Shown: positions 36,745-46,173 of the stretch, piece by piece
How the letters are laid out: each line of letters opens with the position of its first letter
How positions within the stretch are numbered: the first letter of the stretch is position 1
NCBI RefSeq assembly: GCF_024273195.1
Contig: NZ_JAMZCU010000001.1
Span: 310,001 to 374,000, forward strand
Direction: 5' to 3'
DNA from: Devosia ureilytica
GTDB taxonomy: Bacteria; Pseudomonadota; Alphaproteobacteria; Rhizobiales; Devosiaceae
DNA: 64,000 bases
The notes under the pieces: generated by a model
The model's database searches: none
Told to the model about the DNA's origin: nothing
Seen by the model: the letters and a program-made list of their open reading frames with translations, nothing else
Made by a program: the position numbers and the translations under genes

Positions 36745-37914
36745 CTACTCGGCCGCCTCAGTCTGGCTGACCGGGAATTCCACGATGCCTTTGCGGGTGG
36801 CGATGAGGCCGATGCGGCCGTGCTTGATGGCCAGGGCTTTTTCGCCGAAGAGCTTGCGGCGCCAACCCTTGAGAGCGGGAACATCGGCATCGTCGTCGAG
36901 CACGAGAGCGTCGATTTCATCGGAAGTGGCGATGATGCGGGCGGCGACGCCATTCTGCTCGGCCACGGCCTTGAGGAGGACGCGAACCAGATCGCCGACA
37001 GCGCCTTTGGGCGAGGGACCGCGGTAGCGCTCGGGCATAGGCGGCAGCTCGGATTTAGGCAGAGCCTCGACGTCCTTGAGCAGAGCCATGATTTCAGCTG
37101 CGGCGCTGCTGCGGCCAAAGCCGCGCGGTACGGCGCGGAGCTTTTCAAAGGCATCGGGCGTCAGCGGGCGCTGGGTTGCCAGCTCGCCCAGCACATCGTC
37201 CTTGAGGATGCGGCTGCGGGGCTGGTCGGTGTCCTGCGCCCGCTGTTCGCGCCATTTGGCCAGAACCTTGAGCGCGGCCAGATCGCGGGAGCGATTGAAC
37301 TTCATCTTCAACCGTTCCCAGGCCTGCTCGGGCTGGACCACGTAGGTGTCGATGCTGCGCAGGGTGGTCATTTCGTCTTCGACCCAATCCCAGCGCCGCG
37401 TGGCCTCAACCTGCTTGCGCAATTCCCGATAGATGTCGCGCAGCCAGGTAACGTCGGCGACGGCGTAAGTGCGTTGCTTTTCGGTGAGCGGGCGGGCCGA
37501 CCAGTCGGTGAAGCGCGAGGACTTGTCGAGTTCGACTGAGCAAATTGCGCGCACGAGGCTATCGTAGGACGCGCTGTCACCGAAGCCGCAGACGCTGGCA
37601 GCGACCTGGGTGTCGAAGATGTTGTGCGGGACCGCCCCGGTCAGCTTGACGAAGATTTCGACGTCCTGCCGGGCGGCATGGAAGACCTTGGTGACATTGG
37701 GATTGGCGAGAAGGTCAAAGAAGGGCGCGAGCTTGATGTCGGGCGCGAGCGGATCGATAAGCACCGCTTCGTCGTCCGTTGCCACCTGAATCAGGCACAG
37801 CCGCGGCCAGTAGGTCGTTTCGCGGAGGAATTCGGTATCGACCGTCACAAATTCGAACTTGGCGGCGCGCTCGCAGAATGCCGCGAGCACGTCTGTGGAA
37901 ATAATGAGGTCCAT
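36745..37914 (-). CDS. rnd: ribonuclease D
   Basis: 389 residues. The DEDDy exonuclease motifs are FVTVDTEFLRETTYWPRL (motif I), HAARQDVEIFVKLTG and the final YAVADVTWLRDIYREL with the Y-x3-D. An HRDC domain follows (ALKVLAKWREQRAQ). It trims the 3' ends of tRNA precursors. ATG 37914 gives MDLIISTDVLAAF; 44 more codons upstream are an open but unlikely extension into the region shared with the aspS promoter. It is divergent from aspS. Confidence 0.93.
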   Translation of the reverse strand: MDLIISTDVLAAFCERAAKFEFVTVDTEFLRETTYWPRLCLIQVATDDEAVLIDPLAPDIKLAPFFDLLANPNVTKVFHAARQDVEIFVKLTGAVPHNIFDTQVAASVCGFGDSASYDSLVRAICSVELDKSSRFTDWSARPLTEKQRTYAVADVTWLRDIYRELRKQVEATRRWDWVEDEMTTLRSIDTYVVQPEQAWERLKMKFNRSRDLAALKVLAKWREQRAQDTDQPRSRILKDDVLGELATQRPLTPDAFEKLRAVPRGFGRSSAAAEIMALLKDVEALPKSELPPMPERYRGPSPKGAVGDLVRVLLKAVAEQNGVAARIIATSDEIDALVLDDDADVPALKGWRRKLFGEKALAIKHGRIGLIATRKGIVEFPVSQTEAAE

Positions 37915-38199
37915 ACCCAATACCGTCTCAAAATCGTCAACATTCTTCCTAGCAGGTGCAACACGATTGCTCCACCTTCGATTTCCCTTGCGGTAAAGGC
38001 GCCAAAACCGATATGCCCCCGTTGCTTGACAAGCGAGGGCCGCCATGCGCTTTTCCCGCGCGTGTGCGCCGGACGTCCCGAAGGAATCGGTTCGTGCGCG
38101 CTCACGCTTCGTTGAGCATCGGATTCGTCCGAAAACTGCGTCGCACCTTTTGGTCCGATGCTCCTACCCGGCCTTTTTCCAGCATTTCCGAGACCTGAC
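37915..38199. promoter_or_regulatory. divergent rnd-aspS intergenic region
   Basis: 285 bases without a gene. Near aspS a perfect 10-base inverted repeat, GAGCATCGGA at 38114-38123 and TCCGATGCTC at 38154-38163, could form a leader hairpin. The arm at 38114 contains CGGATTCGTCCG, a small alternative hairpin, and GCTCA/TGAGC at 38100-38104 and 38113-38117 overlaps it too. A TTGACA at 38026-38031 may be a -35 element, but a matching -10 is not clear. See the findings. Confidence 0.4.
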
Positions 38200-39990
38200 A
38201 TGACCCTTCATCGCTACCGTTCCCACACCTGTGGCGCCCTCACGGCGGGTGATGCCGGCAATAATGTCCGCCTCAGTGGCTGGGTGCATCGCGTCCGTGA
38301 CCACGGCGGCCTGCTGTTCATCGATCTGCGCGATCATTACGGCATCACCCAATGCGTGATCGACCCTGATTCCGCGGCGTTCAGCACCGCAGAAAAGGTG
38401 CGCTCCGAATGGGTTCTAAAGATCGATGGCGAAGTGAAGTTGCGCGACGCCTCAGTGGTGAACCCGAACATCCCCACGGGCACCATCGAGATTTTCATTC
38501 GCGACATTGAAGTGCTGTCGGCGGCCAAGGAATTGCCGCTGCCGGTGTTCGGCGATGCCGAATACCCGGAGGATATCCGGCTGCGCTATCGCTTCATCGA
38601 CCTGCGCCGTGAAAAGCTGCATGCCAATATCGTCAAGCGCACAAAGATCATTTCGGCGATGCGCTCCGGCATGGGCGGCGCCGGATTTACCGAATTTTCG
38701 ACCCCGATCCTGACGGCCTCGTCGCCGGAAGGCGCGCGCGACTTTCTGGTGCCGAGCCGCATCCACCCGGGCAAGTTCTTCGCCCTGCCGCAGGCGCCGC
38801 AGCAGTACAAGCAGCTGTTGATGGTGGCCGGGTTTGACCGCTATTTCCAGGTGGCACCATGTTTCCGCGACGAAGACCCGCGCGCCGACCGCCTGCCGGG
38901 CGAATTCTACCAGCTCGACCTGGAAATGAGCTTTGTGACCCAGGAAGACATCTGGAACACGGTCGAGCCAGTGATGACCGAGGTGTTCGAGCAGTTTGCC
39001 GATGGCAAGCGCGTCACCAAGGGCTGGCCCCGCATTCCCTATGACACCGCGATCCGCAAATATGGTTCGGACAAGCCCGACCTGCGCAACCCGATCGAAA
39101 TTCAGAGCGTGACCGAGCATTTTGCCGGCTCGGGCTTCAAGGTGTTCGCCAACCAGATCGAGGCCGACCCGAAGGTGGAAGTCTGGGCGGTTCCGGCCAA
39201 GAACAAGGCAGGCGCCGAGCCGATCGGCCGGGCTTTCTGCGACCGTATGAATGCCTGGGCGCAGGGCGAAGGCCAGCCGGGCCTTGGCTATATCTTCTTC
39301 AAGGAAGGGCAGGGGTCCGGCCCCATTGCCAAGAACATCGGCGAGGAGCGCACGGCAGCGCTCAAGGCCCAGCTGGGTCTGGAAGACGGCGACGCCGTGT
39401 TCTTCGTGGCCGGTCGTCCCGACAAGTTCTACAAGTTTGCCGGCGAAGCCCGCACCAAGGTGGGGACCGACCTCGATCTGATCGACACCGAGCAGTTTGC
39501 CCTGTGCTGGATCGTTGATTTCCCATTCTACGAATGGGACGAGGAAGAAAAGCGCGTCGATTTCGCTCACAACCCCTTCTCGATGCCGCAGGGCGGGCTG
39601 GAAGCGCTGAACTCGGCCGATCCTCTCTCGCTCAAGGCCTATCAGTATGATGCGGTCTGCAATGGCTTCGAGATCGCCTCCGGGTCGATCCGAAACCAGG
39701 AACCGGAGACCATGATCAAGGCCTTCGAGTTGACGGGCAAGTCGCGCGAGGAGGTTGAGGAGCAGTTCGGTGGCCTTTATCGGGCCTTCCAGTATGGCGC
39801 TCCGCCGCATGGTGGCGCTGCCTTTGGTATCGACCGCGTGGTGATGCTGCTGTGTGGCGTGCAGAACCTGCGCGAGATCACAGCGTTCCCGATGAACCAA
39901 CAAGCCGAAGACCTGTTGATGGGCGCGCCAAGCCCAGCCAGCGCCAAGCAGTTGCGTGAACTCAGCGTCCGGCTCAACGTGCAAAGCTGA
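38200..39990 (+). CDS. aspS: aspartate--tRNA ligase
   Basis: 596 residues of a class IIb synthetase. The N-terminal OB-fold anticodon-binding domain spans about residues 1-110. Motif 2 is [19 protein letters not shown]. The bacterial insertion (GAD) domain lies in the middle, and motif 3 is [17 protein letters not shown] 38200 ([11 protein letters not shown]) is preceded by no strong Shine-Dalgarno; a frame extending 14 codons upstream is unlikely. With gatCAB encoded in the same window, this AspRS is probably non-discriminating and also makes Asp-tRNA(Asn), but sequence alone does not prove it. A terminator hairpin follows. Confidence 0.96.
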   Translation: MTLHRYRSHTCGALTAGDAGNNVRLSGWVHRVRDHGGLLFIDLRDHYGITQCVIDPDSAAFSTAEKVRSEWVLKIDGEVKLRDASVVNPNIPTGTIEIFIRDIEVLSAAKELPLPVFGDAEYPEDIRLRYRFIDLRREKLHANIVKRTKIISAMRSGMGGAGFTEFSTPILTASSPEGARDFLVPSRIHPGKFFALPQAPQQYKQLLMVAGFDRYFQVAPCFRDEDPRADRLPGEFYQLDLEMSFVTQEDIWNTVEPVMTEVFEQFADGKRVTKGWPRIPYDTAIRKYGSDKPDLRNPIEIQSVTEHFAGSGFKVFANQIEADPKVEVWAVPAKNKAGAEPIGRAFCDRMNAWAQGEGQPGLGYIFFKEGQGSGPIAKNIGEERTAALKAQLGLEDGDAVFFVAGRPDKFYKFAGEARTKVGTDLDLIDTEQFALCWIVDFPFYEWDEEEKRVDFAHNPFSMPQGGLEALNSADPLSLKAYQYDAVCNGFEIASGSIRNQEPETMIKAFELTGKSREEVEEQFGGLYRAFQYGAPPHGGAAFGIDRVVMLLCGVQNLREITAFPMNQQAEDLLMGAPSPASAKQLRELSVRLNVQS

Positions 39991-40015
39991 CCAAGGCGGT
40001 GTAGCCTGGATACGG

Positions 40016-40042
40016 AAGGGCGGCCTTTGGGTCGCCCTTTTT
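40016..40042 (+). terminator. Rho-independent terminator after aspS
   Basis: AAGGGCG at 40016-40022 pairs with CGCCCTT at 40033-40039 around a ten-base loop, followed by a run of T to 40042. It lies 26 bases after the aspS stop. Confidence 0.9.
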
Positions 40043-40074
40043 GCTGAGCCATGGTTAGCGCTGGTTAATCAGCA

Positions 40075-40089
40075 TTAACGACCCGTTAA
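40075..40089. promoter_or_regulatory. CtrA-type box TTAA-N7-TTAA upstream of the EAL gene
   Basis: TTAA at 40075-40078, seven bases, TTAA at 40086-40089. This is the consensus for CtrA, the master cell-cycle regulator of alphaproteobacteria. A TTAA also lies at 40065-40068 (six-base spacing) and another at 40093-40096. It sits about 53 bases before the GTG start of the EAL gene, right for control of its promoter. Confidence 0.6.
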
Positions 40090-40141
40090 AACTTAACTTG
40101 CTAGTCAGGTAGGCAAGATTTTCCGGGTTCGGATTCGCAGT

Positions 40142-41740
40142 GTGAAGTCCAAGTTCTCCAATATCCTGATGCTGCTGGGCGCCGTTATGGCGTTTGTGCC
40201 CATTATTGCGGTGGACTACCTGCTCGACGCCTATGTTCAATATCGTGAAAAAGACTATGCGCAGTCGTATGTTGAGTCCGTAAGCTCACATATCAATGCA
40301 AGCGCGATGGATGGCGTTGCAGCCCTTCGCAAGGTGATTGCAGAGAGCCCTTCGCTTTGCACACCGACCTTCGTGACCAACGCCCAGACGGCGATAGAGT
40401 CCAGTCTCAATTTGAAGCAGTTTCTCGTCGAGAACCTCGACGGCGTGCAATATTGCGATGCCTATGGACGCATGGTGACCCATTCGCCGCTGTCGCAGCC
40501 ACTGCCGGTGCCCGGCCTGACCGAAACCATGGCAGCGGTAAAGCTGGGCGAGATGGCCATGCCAGCGCTCAAGATTTCCCAGACGTTCGGCGAGACCCGC
40601 CGGGTTTCTGCCTTCGTGCCGCTTCTTGGTCAGTCTGAGGACGCGCTGTCGGAAACTATGTTTGACGCGGCCATGATGCGGGTGACGCTCACCAATGGTC
40701 TGGCCATTGTGGCTATAGGGGATCCTTCGGGGTTTGACCGGCGGACATCGAGCGCTGACTACATCAGTGCGCAGGGTTATGCAGGTCAATTTCCGATCAA
40801 GGTCGAATACGCGGTGCCCTTTGCCATGGTTCGGGCCGGCTATGCCGACCTCGATGTCATTTTCACCGTCATTGCCTGCCTGGCCAGCGCGGTGTTCCTG
40901 CTACTGAACCTGAGCTATGTTCGCCGCTCGCGTGTTCCAGCGTTCGACCTCGAACGCGCCATCGAGCGCAATGAGATCAAACCGTACTATCAGCCGGTGA
41001 TCAATCTGCGCACTGGTGAACTCGTGGGCTGCGAAGTGCTGTGTCGCTGGGAAAAGCGCAATGGGCAGGTGATCCCTCCTGGCGCCTTCATCGATTACGC
41101 CGAGGTTACCGGGCTTGCCATTCCCATGACCGTGTCGCTGATGCAGCAGGTGCGCAACGATCTCGGCGATCTGTCCAAGCTGATGCCGGACATGAAGATC
41201 TCGATCAATCTGTTCGAGGGGCATTTCCGCGATGTGGGCATCGTTGAGGACGTGCAGGCGATATTTGGGCAGTCGCCCATCAGCTTCCGCCAATTGGTGT
41301 TTGAAATTACCGAGCGCCGGCCGCTGAACAATTCCATGACCACAACAAGCGTGATTTCGGGCCTGCATGCGCTGGGTTCACGCCTGGCCATGGACGATGC
41401 GGGGACGGGCCACTCGAACCTGGCCTACCTCGCCACGCTGGGCGTTGACGTGATCAAGATCGACCGGATTTTCGTCGATATGATCAAACCCGGCACCACG
41501 CAGGTACCCGTGCTGGACGGGTTGATTGCCATGGCCAAGGACCTTGATTGCGAGATCGTTGCCGAGGGCGTGGAGACGGAGGAGCAGGCGCTATACCTGC
41601 GTTCTCGTGGCGTGCTGCATGCCCAGGGCTATATCTTTGCGCCGGCCCTCAAAATCGCGGCGTACAAGGAGCTGGCGATGGCCCTGCACCAGGCCGGCAA
41701 TCCACGACCGCAGTTGGAAGTGGTCGCCTCGGCGGCCTGA
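40142..41740 (+). CDS. CSS-motif-like sensor / EAL-domain c-di-GMP phosphodiesterase
   Basis: 532 residues. A signal-anchor helix (about 8-25) precedes a periplasmic region (about 30-240) resembling the CSS sensor of PdeB/C-type proteins, with cysteines near 78 (SLCTPTF) and 101 (VQYCDAYG), though the C-S-S triplet is not kept. A second helix (about 240-262) leads to the EAL domain. Key catalytic residues are present: E-V-L in CEVLCRW, N in ISINLFE, FEITER, AMDDAGTGHSN, KIDR and AEGVETEEQ, HAQGY. The EAL motif is E-V-L and DDFGTG is DDAGTG, so activity is likely but untested. GTG start is uncertain; ATG 40169 is possible. A CtrA-type box lies upstream. Confidence 0.88.
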   Translation: MKSKFSNILMLLGAVMAFVPIIAVDYLLDAYVQYREKDYAQSYVESVSSHINASAMDGVAALRKVIAESPSLCTPTFVTNAQTAIESSLNLKQFLVENLDGVQYCDAYGRMVTHSPLSQPLPVPGLTETMAAVKLGEMAMPALKISQTFGETRRVSAFVPLLGQSEDALSETMFDAAMMRVTLTNGLAIVAIGDPSGFDRRTSSADYISAQGYAGQFPIKVEYAVPFAMVRAGYADLDVIFTVIACLASAVFLLLNLSYVRRSRVPAFDLERAIERNEIKPYYQPVINLRTGELVGCEVLCRWEKRNGQVIPPGAFIDYAEVTGLAIPMTVSLMQQVRNDLGDLSKLMPDMKISINLFEGHFRDVGIVEDVQAIFGQSPISFRQLVFEITERRPLNNSMTTTSVISGLHALGSRLAMDDAGTGHSNLAYLATLGVDVIKIDRIFVDMIKPGTTQVPVLDGLIAMAKDLDCEIVAEGVETEEQALYLRSRGVLHAQGYIFAPALKIAAYKELAMALHQAGNPRPQLEVVASAA

Positions 41741-41916
41741 GTCGGAACCTGTCGCCAAGCTGGCGGGAACGCGCCCAATTTTGATGGTTCACCGCGCCTC
41801 AGTCTGCTGACGTCGCAATTTTGCCCTGGACTCGACGCCTTGAGCGTATCCGGCCTTTTCAATCCTTTGGATTGATGGCACCAACGCGGCCAAATGGCCT
41901 GCCGGGAGAGAGTTTC

Positions 41917-44202
41917 GTGTCCACAGATATCAATGAACAGCGCCGGGCCTTGCGTGAAGCGGCGCTGCATTTCCATGAATTCCCCAAACCCGGCAAGCTG
42001 GAAATCCAGCCCCTGAAGCCGCTGGGCAACCAGCGCGACCTGGCGCTTGCCTATTCGCCCGGGGTGGCCGCGCCCTGCGAAGAAATTGCCCAGAACCCGG
42101 AATCCGTGGCGCGATATACCTCGCGACAGAACCTGGTGGCGGTGATTTCCAACGGCACCGCTGTGCTGGGTTTGGGCAATATCGGCGCGCTGGCCAGCAA
42201 GCCGGTGATGGAAGGCAAGGCAGTGCTGTTCAAGAAGTTTGCCGGCATCGATGTGTTCGATCTGGAGATCGACGAGATCAATCCGACAAAGTTCATCGAT
42301 GCGGTGGCGCCGTTGTGGCCGACTTTTGGCGGCATCAACCTTGAGGACATCCGTGCGCCAGACTGTTTTGAAATCGAGGAGGCGCTGCGCGAGCGCATGC
42401 CGATCCCCGTATTCCATGACGACCAGCACGGCACGGCGATCATTGTGGGCGCGGCAGTGCTCAACGGACTGGAGCTGGCAGGCAAGAAGATCGAGGACGT
42501 GAAAATTTGCACGTCGGGGGCAGGGGCCGCGGCCATTGCTTGTCTCAATGTGCTAGTGGCGCTGGGCGCCAAGCACGAAAACATCTGGGTGGCCGACAAG
42601 GATGGCCTGGTGACCCACAAGCGCAATGACGTCAACGACAAGTGGCGCGGGCAATTCCGGCGCACCAGCGAGGCGACCAGCCTTGCCGAGGTGATCGAGG
42701 GGGCCGACGTGTTCCTGGGGCTTTCAGCGGCTGGGGCGCTGAAGCCCGAAATGCTGGCGAAAATGGCGCCGAAGCCGCTGATCCTGGCGTTGGCCAATCC
42801 GAACCCGGAAATCATGCCGGAACTGGCAAAGGAAACGCGGCCGGACGCCATGGTTTGCACGGGCCGGAGCGACTATCCGAACCAGGTCAATAATGTCCTC
42901 TGCTTCCCATTCATCTTCCGTGGGGCACTCGACGTGCATGCGACCACGATCAACGAGGAAATGAAGCTGGCGGCGGTGCGTGCCATTGCCAAGTTGGCGC
43001 ATGAGCCGGGGCTGGAAGTGTCGCCCTCCGGCGCGCCGGCGGTTTTTGGCCCGGAGCACATCATTCCCAATCCGTTCGACCAGCGGCTGATGCTGCGCAT
43101 TGCACCGGCGGTGGCGCGGGCGGCGATGGATTCTGGCGTGGCCAAGAAGCCGATTGCCGACTGGGACGCTTACTTCGACACGCTAAACCGCTTCGTGTTC
43201 CGCTCGGGCCTGGTGATGAAGCCGATCATCGATCGGGCGCAGGGTCAGGGCAAGCGCATCGCCTTTGCCGATGGTGAGGACGAGCGTGTGCTGCGGGCCG
43301 CGCAGGTGCTGCTCGAAGAGGGTATTGCCCGTCCGGTGCTGATCGGCCGTCCCGCGGTGCTTGAAGCGCGCATCGAACGTTTCGGTCTCTCCATCAAGGC
43401 GGGCAGGGACTTTGAAATCATCAATCCCGAGGACGATCCGCGTTACCGCGACTATGTGAGCCTGTTCCATTCGCTGGTGGGCCGCAATGGCGTGACGCCG
43501 GACACGGCCCGTACCATCGTTCGCACCAATACCACGGTGATTGGTGCCCTGGCGCTGAAGCGCGGCGATGTGGATGCGATGCTGTGCGGATTGCAGGGGC
43601 GCTATATCAAGCATGTGCGCGACATCGGATCGGTGCTGGGGCTGCAGGACGGCGTTACCGAGGCTTCGGCGCTGTCGATGCTGATCATGCCGCGCGGCGC
43701 GTTCTTCCTCACCGATACCTATGTGAGCCAGAACCCCAGCGCCGACGAAATCGTGTCAATCACGCTCCAGGCGCGCGATCACCTCAAGCGCTTCAATATT
43801 GAGGCCAAGGCGGCGCTGCTGAGCTATTCGAACTTCGGGTCGCGCGATGGCGACAGCGCCTACAAAATGCGCGAGGCCTATGCCAAGCTCAAATCCATTG
43901 CGCCGGACATGATCGTGGAAGGCGAGATGCAGGGTGACCTGGCGCTCAGCGAGGCGCTGCGCGAGCGCTACATTCCAGACACAGTGCTCAAGGGCGAAGC
44001 CAATCTGCTGGTGTTCCCGGACCTCGATGCGGCCAATCTCTCCATGACGCTGCTCAAGGAAATGAACAATGCCCTGGCTGTTGGGCCGATCCTGATGGGG
44101 ATGAAGGCGCCGGCGCACATTCTGGCGCCCTCAGTGACCAGTCGCGGCATCGTCAATATGGCGGCCATCGCGGCCAATGAAGCTATCGGAGCGGGCAAAT
44201 GA
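41917..44202 (+). CDS. maeB: NADP-dependent malic enzyme with C-terminal phosphotransacetylase-like domain
   Basis: 761 residues, the rhizobial two-domain malic enzyme. The malic part has [32 protein letters not shown] and the NAD(P)-loop [16 protein letters not shown]; the phosphotransacetylase-like part (from about residue 430) is typically regulatory and not catalytic. It decarboxylates malate to pyruvate. I chose GTG 41917 because GGGAGAGAG (41904-41912) is an excellent ribosome-binding site and the following S-T-D-I-N-E-Q-R matches the family N-terminus; upstream ATGs would add 14 or 33 residues. The stop overlaps the Dabb start. Confidence 0.93.
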   Translation: MSTDINEQRRALREAALHFHEFPKPGKLEIQPLKPLGNQRDLALAYSPGVAAPCEEIAQNPESVARYTSRQNLVAVISNGTAVLGLGNIGALASKPVMEGKAVLFKKFAGIDVFDLEIDEINPTKFIDAVAPLWPTFGGINLEDIRAPDCFEIEEALRERMPIPVFHDDQHGTAIIVGAAVLNGLELAGKKIEDVKICTSGAGAAAIACLNVLVALGAKHENIWVADKDGLVTHKRNDVNDKWRGQFRRTSEATSLAEVIEGADVFLGLSAAGALKPEMLAKMAPKPLILALANPNPEIMPELAKETRPDAMVCTGRSDYPNQVNNVLCFPFIFRGALDVHATTINEEMKLAAVRAIAKLAHEPGLEVSPSGAPAVFGPEHIIPNPFDQRLMLRIAPAVARAAMDSGVAKKPIADWDAYFDTLNRFVFRSGLVMKPIIDRAQGQGKRIAFADGEDERVLRAAQVLLEEGIARPVLIGRPAVLEARIERFGLSIKAGRDFEIINPEDDPRYRDYVSLFHSLVGRNGVTPDTARTIVRTNTTVIGALALKRGDVDAMLCGLQGRYIKHVRDIGSVLGLQDGVTEASALSMLIMPRGAFFLTDTYVSQNPSADEIVSITLQARDHLKRFNIEAKAALLSYSNFGSRDGDSAYKMREAYAKLKSIAPDMIVEGEMQGDLALSEALRERYIPDTVLKGEANLLVFPDLDAANLSMTLLKEMNNALAVGPILMGMKAPAHILAPSVTSRGIVNMAAIAANEAIGAGK

Positions 44203-44489
44203 TCCGACACAGTGTGGTGTTCTCGCTGCGGCACGCGGGAGGATCGACGGAGGAGCGAGACTTTCTGGAGGCGGCGATGGTGCTGTCCACTATTCCCGGC
44301 GTCGAAAAGTTCGAGCGTTTGAGGCAGGTTAGCCCCAAGGCGGATTTCGACTTCGGCTTTGCCATGGAATTTGCAGATCAGGCTGCCTATGACGCCTACA
44401 ATGTCCACCCTGATCATGTGGCGTTCGTGCGTGACAGATGGATACCGGAGGTGGAGCGGTTCCAAGAGATCGACACGGTGGCGCTCTAG
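44199..44489 (+). CDS. Dabb (stress-responsive alpha-beta barrel) domain protein
   Basis: 96 residues, [11 protein letters not shown] at the start and FGFAMEFADQAAYDAYNVHP before the end. The pattern fits the Dabb fold, a ferredoxin-like dimer found in small stress-related proteins of uncertain function. The ATG overlaps the maeB stop by four bases, so expression is coupled to malic enzyme. No active site is recognised. Confidence 0.8.
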   Translation: MIRHSVVFSLRHAGGSTEERDFLEAAMVLSTIPGVEKFERLRQVSPKADFDFGFAMEFADQAAYDAYNVHPDHVAFVRDRWIPEVERFQEIDTVAL

Positions 44490-44630
44490 GACTTCGTCCG
44501 GTCGCGGTCTCCCATCGCAAAACCGTCGCCCCCTGGCCTGAGGGCTCTGGTCACAAGGTGATCGCTTGCTTGCGGGTGATGGTGCCTTGCGCTATTGACG
44601 GGCACCGTCGCCAGAAGCCGAGGATGCGCC

Positions 44631-45602
44631 ATGAACCCGATTGCCGTGTTCGCAGGGAGTTCGCATCCGCAGCTTGCGCAGGAGATCTGCATCCAGCTTG
44701 GCGTGCCGCTACAACCAACGTCGGTCAAACGCTTCTCCAATGACTGTCTCGAAGTGCAATTGCAGGCCAATTGCCGCGAGCAGGACGTGTTTTTGATCCA
44801 AACACTGAGCGGGCCGGTGCAGGATCATCTGGTAGAACTTCTGCTGATGCTGGACGCAGCTCGGGGCGCCTCGGCGGCGCGCATTACCGCCGTCATTCCG
44901 CACTATGCCTATGCGCGATCCGACAAGAAGGACGCGCCGCGCATTTCCATCGGCGGAAGACTGGTGGCGGACCTGCTAGCGACCGCTGGCGCCAATCGCG
45001 TGGTGACAATGACGCTGCACTCGCCGCAGGTGCATGGGTTTTTCAGCGTCCCAGTAGATCACCTGCATGCGCTCGGCGAGCTTGCTGCCTATTTCCAGCG
45101 CTATGATTTGAGCAATGCGGTGGTGGTTTCGCCGGACTTGGGCAATGCCAAGGCGGCTGCTGCCTTTGCGCGACGCCTGGGTACGCCGGTGGCGGCGGGC
45201 GCCAAGGAGCGGATCAGCGATACCAAAGTGCATATTTCCGCAATCATCGGCGACGTTCGCGGGCGGGACGTGATCGTGCTGGACGATGAAATCGCCAGCG
45301 GCGGCTCGATGATCGAGCTGCTGGCGCATCTAAGGAGCAATGGTGTGCGCTCGATCCGCATTGCCTGCACCCATGGTATTTTCGCTGGCTCGGCGCTGGA
45401 GCGGCTGTCGGCCGAGGCTGATTTGAGCGAGATCGTCTGCACCAATACGCTGCCCATTGCCGGGCATCAGCTGAGCGACAAGGTGACTGTGCTTTCTGTC
45501 GCGCCGGCCCTGGCCGAAGCTATGCGGCGGATCAACAATGGCGAGTCGGTGAGCGCGCTGTTCCACGATGTCCCAAAGGGCGACCGGGCCGCTGCAGAAT
45601 AG
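44631..45602 (+). CDS. ribose-phosphate pyrophosphokinase-like protein (divergent PRPP synthetase)
   Basis: 323 residues with the two tandem phosphoribosyltransferase folds of PRPP synthetase. Conserved parts are FAGSSHPQLAQEICIQLGVP, YAYARSDKKDAPR, VVSPDLGNAKAA and the PRPP loop VIVLDDEIASGGSM. The canonical loop reads D-D-I/M-x-D-T/S-G-G-T; here it is D-D-E-I-A-S-G-G-S, and the flexible catalytic loop is K-E-R-I instead of K-R-R. So this is a second, divergent member; a canonical prs gene is expected elsewhere. It may synthesise PRPP less efficiently or use a different nucleotide. GAGGATG precedes the ATG at 44631. Confidence 0.8.
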   Translation: MNPIAVFAGSSHPQLAQEICIQLGVPLQPTSVKRFSNDCLEVQLQANCREQDVFLIQTLSGPVQDHLVELLLMLDAARGASAARITAVIPHYAYARSDKKDAPRISIGGRLVADLLATAGANRVVTMTLHSPQVHGFFSVPVDHLHALGELAAYFQRYDLSNAVVVSPDLGNAKAAAAFARRLGTPVAAGAKERISDTKVHISAIIGDVRGRDVIVLDDEIASGGSMIELLAHLRSNGVRSIRIACTHGIFAGSALERLSAEADLSEIVCTNTLPIAGHQLSDKVTVLSVAPALAEAMRRINNGESVSALFHDVPKGDRAAAE

Positions 45603-45659
45603 GAAACCGGGCATTAATCCCTTGTACGGCATTGTCGGGTGTCTCGAATTGGTTCGCCC

Positions 45660-46058
45660 ATGCCCACCCGTCTCAAACGTCCCCCATTCTGGCGTCCACT
45701 GGCCCTCACGGTGACCCTGCTCGGGTTCCAGGGCTATCTTGGATATTCGGCTATTTCGGGCCAGTTCGGCATCGAGAGCCGAGAAGAAATTCTGTCCGAT
45801 ATCGAGATTCTGCAGGATCGCAGTGCGGCTCTGCAGGCCGAGATCGATGCTTACAGGCACCGGGTTTCGCTGCTCAATCCTCGCCACCTCGATCCTGACA
45901 TTGTCACCGAACGCGCCCGGGCGTTGCTCAACATGGCACATGCCGACGATATTCTCGTGATGGTGAATCCTCAAAGCGGTAAACCGATTTCCGGTAAATT
46001 CGAAGAATTAATCGATAATCAGTTAATCTCGATTATCGAAGCGGATTCAACGCTTTAA
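45660..46058 (+). CDS. ftsB: septum formation initiator family protein (FtsB/DivIC-like)
   Basis: 132 residues: a short basic N-terminus, one membrane helix (ALTVTLLGFQGYLGYSAISG, about 12-32) and a coiled-coil region (REEILSDIEILQDRSAALQA, about 39-75) typical of FtsB/DivIC. The start at ATG 45660 is preferred to ATG 45639. FtsB forms a complex with FtsL and FtsQ at the division site. Position directly before pdhA is a conserved arrangement in Rhizobiales (eno-ftsB-pdhA). Confidence 0.85.
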   Translation: MPTRLKRPPFWRPLALTVTLLGFQGYLGYSAISGQFGIESREEILSDIEILQDRSAALQAEIDAYRHRVSLLNPRHLDPDIVTERARALLNMAHADDILVMVNPQSGKPISGKFEELIDNQLISIIEADSTL

Positions 46059-46173
46059 TTCTGGTTTTGTTTAGCGATCCGGGCAATGTTATTGCTCATG
46101 CGCTTGCAGTATCATGCGCGAAGTGGCCTGATTGGCCAAAGCGGCAAATTCCCCGACCCAAGCGGAGTGTAGA

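Noticed and set aside
38020-38056. Strong aspS promoter with TTGACA
   Set aside because: A -35-like TTGACA is there, but no convincing -10 at 16-18 bases, so it is mentioned only as a possibility.
40065-40078. A second CtrA site, TTAA-N6-TTAA
   Set aside because: The spacing is six, not seven, so I count only the 40075-40089 site.
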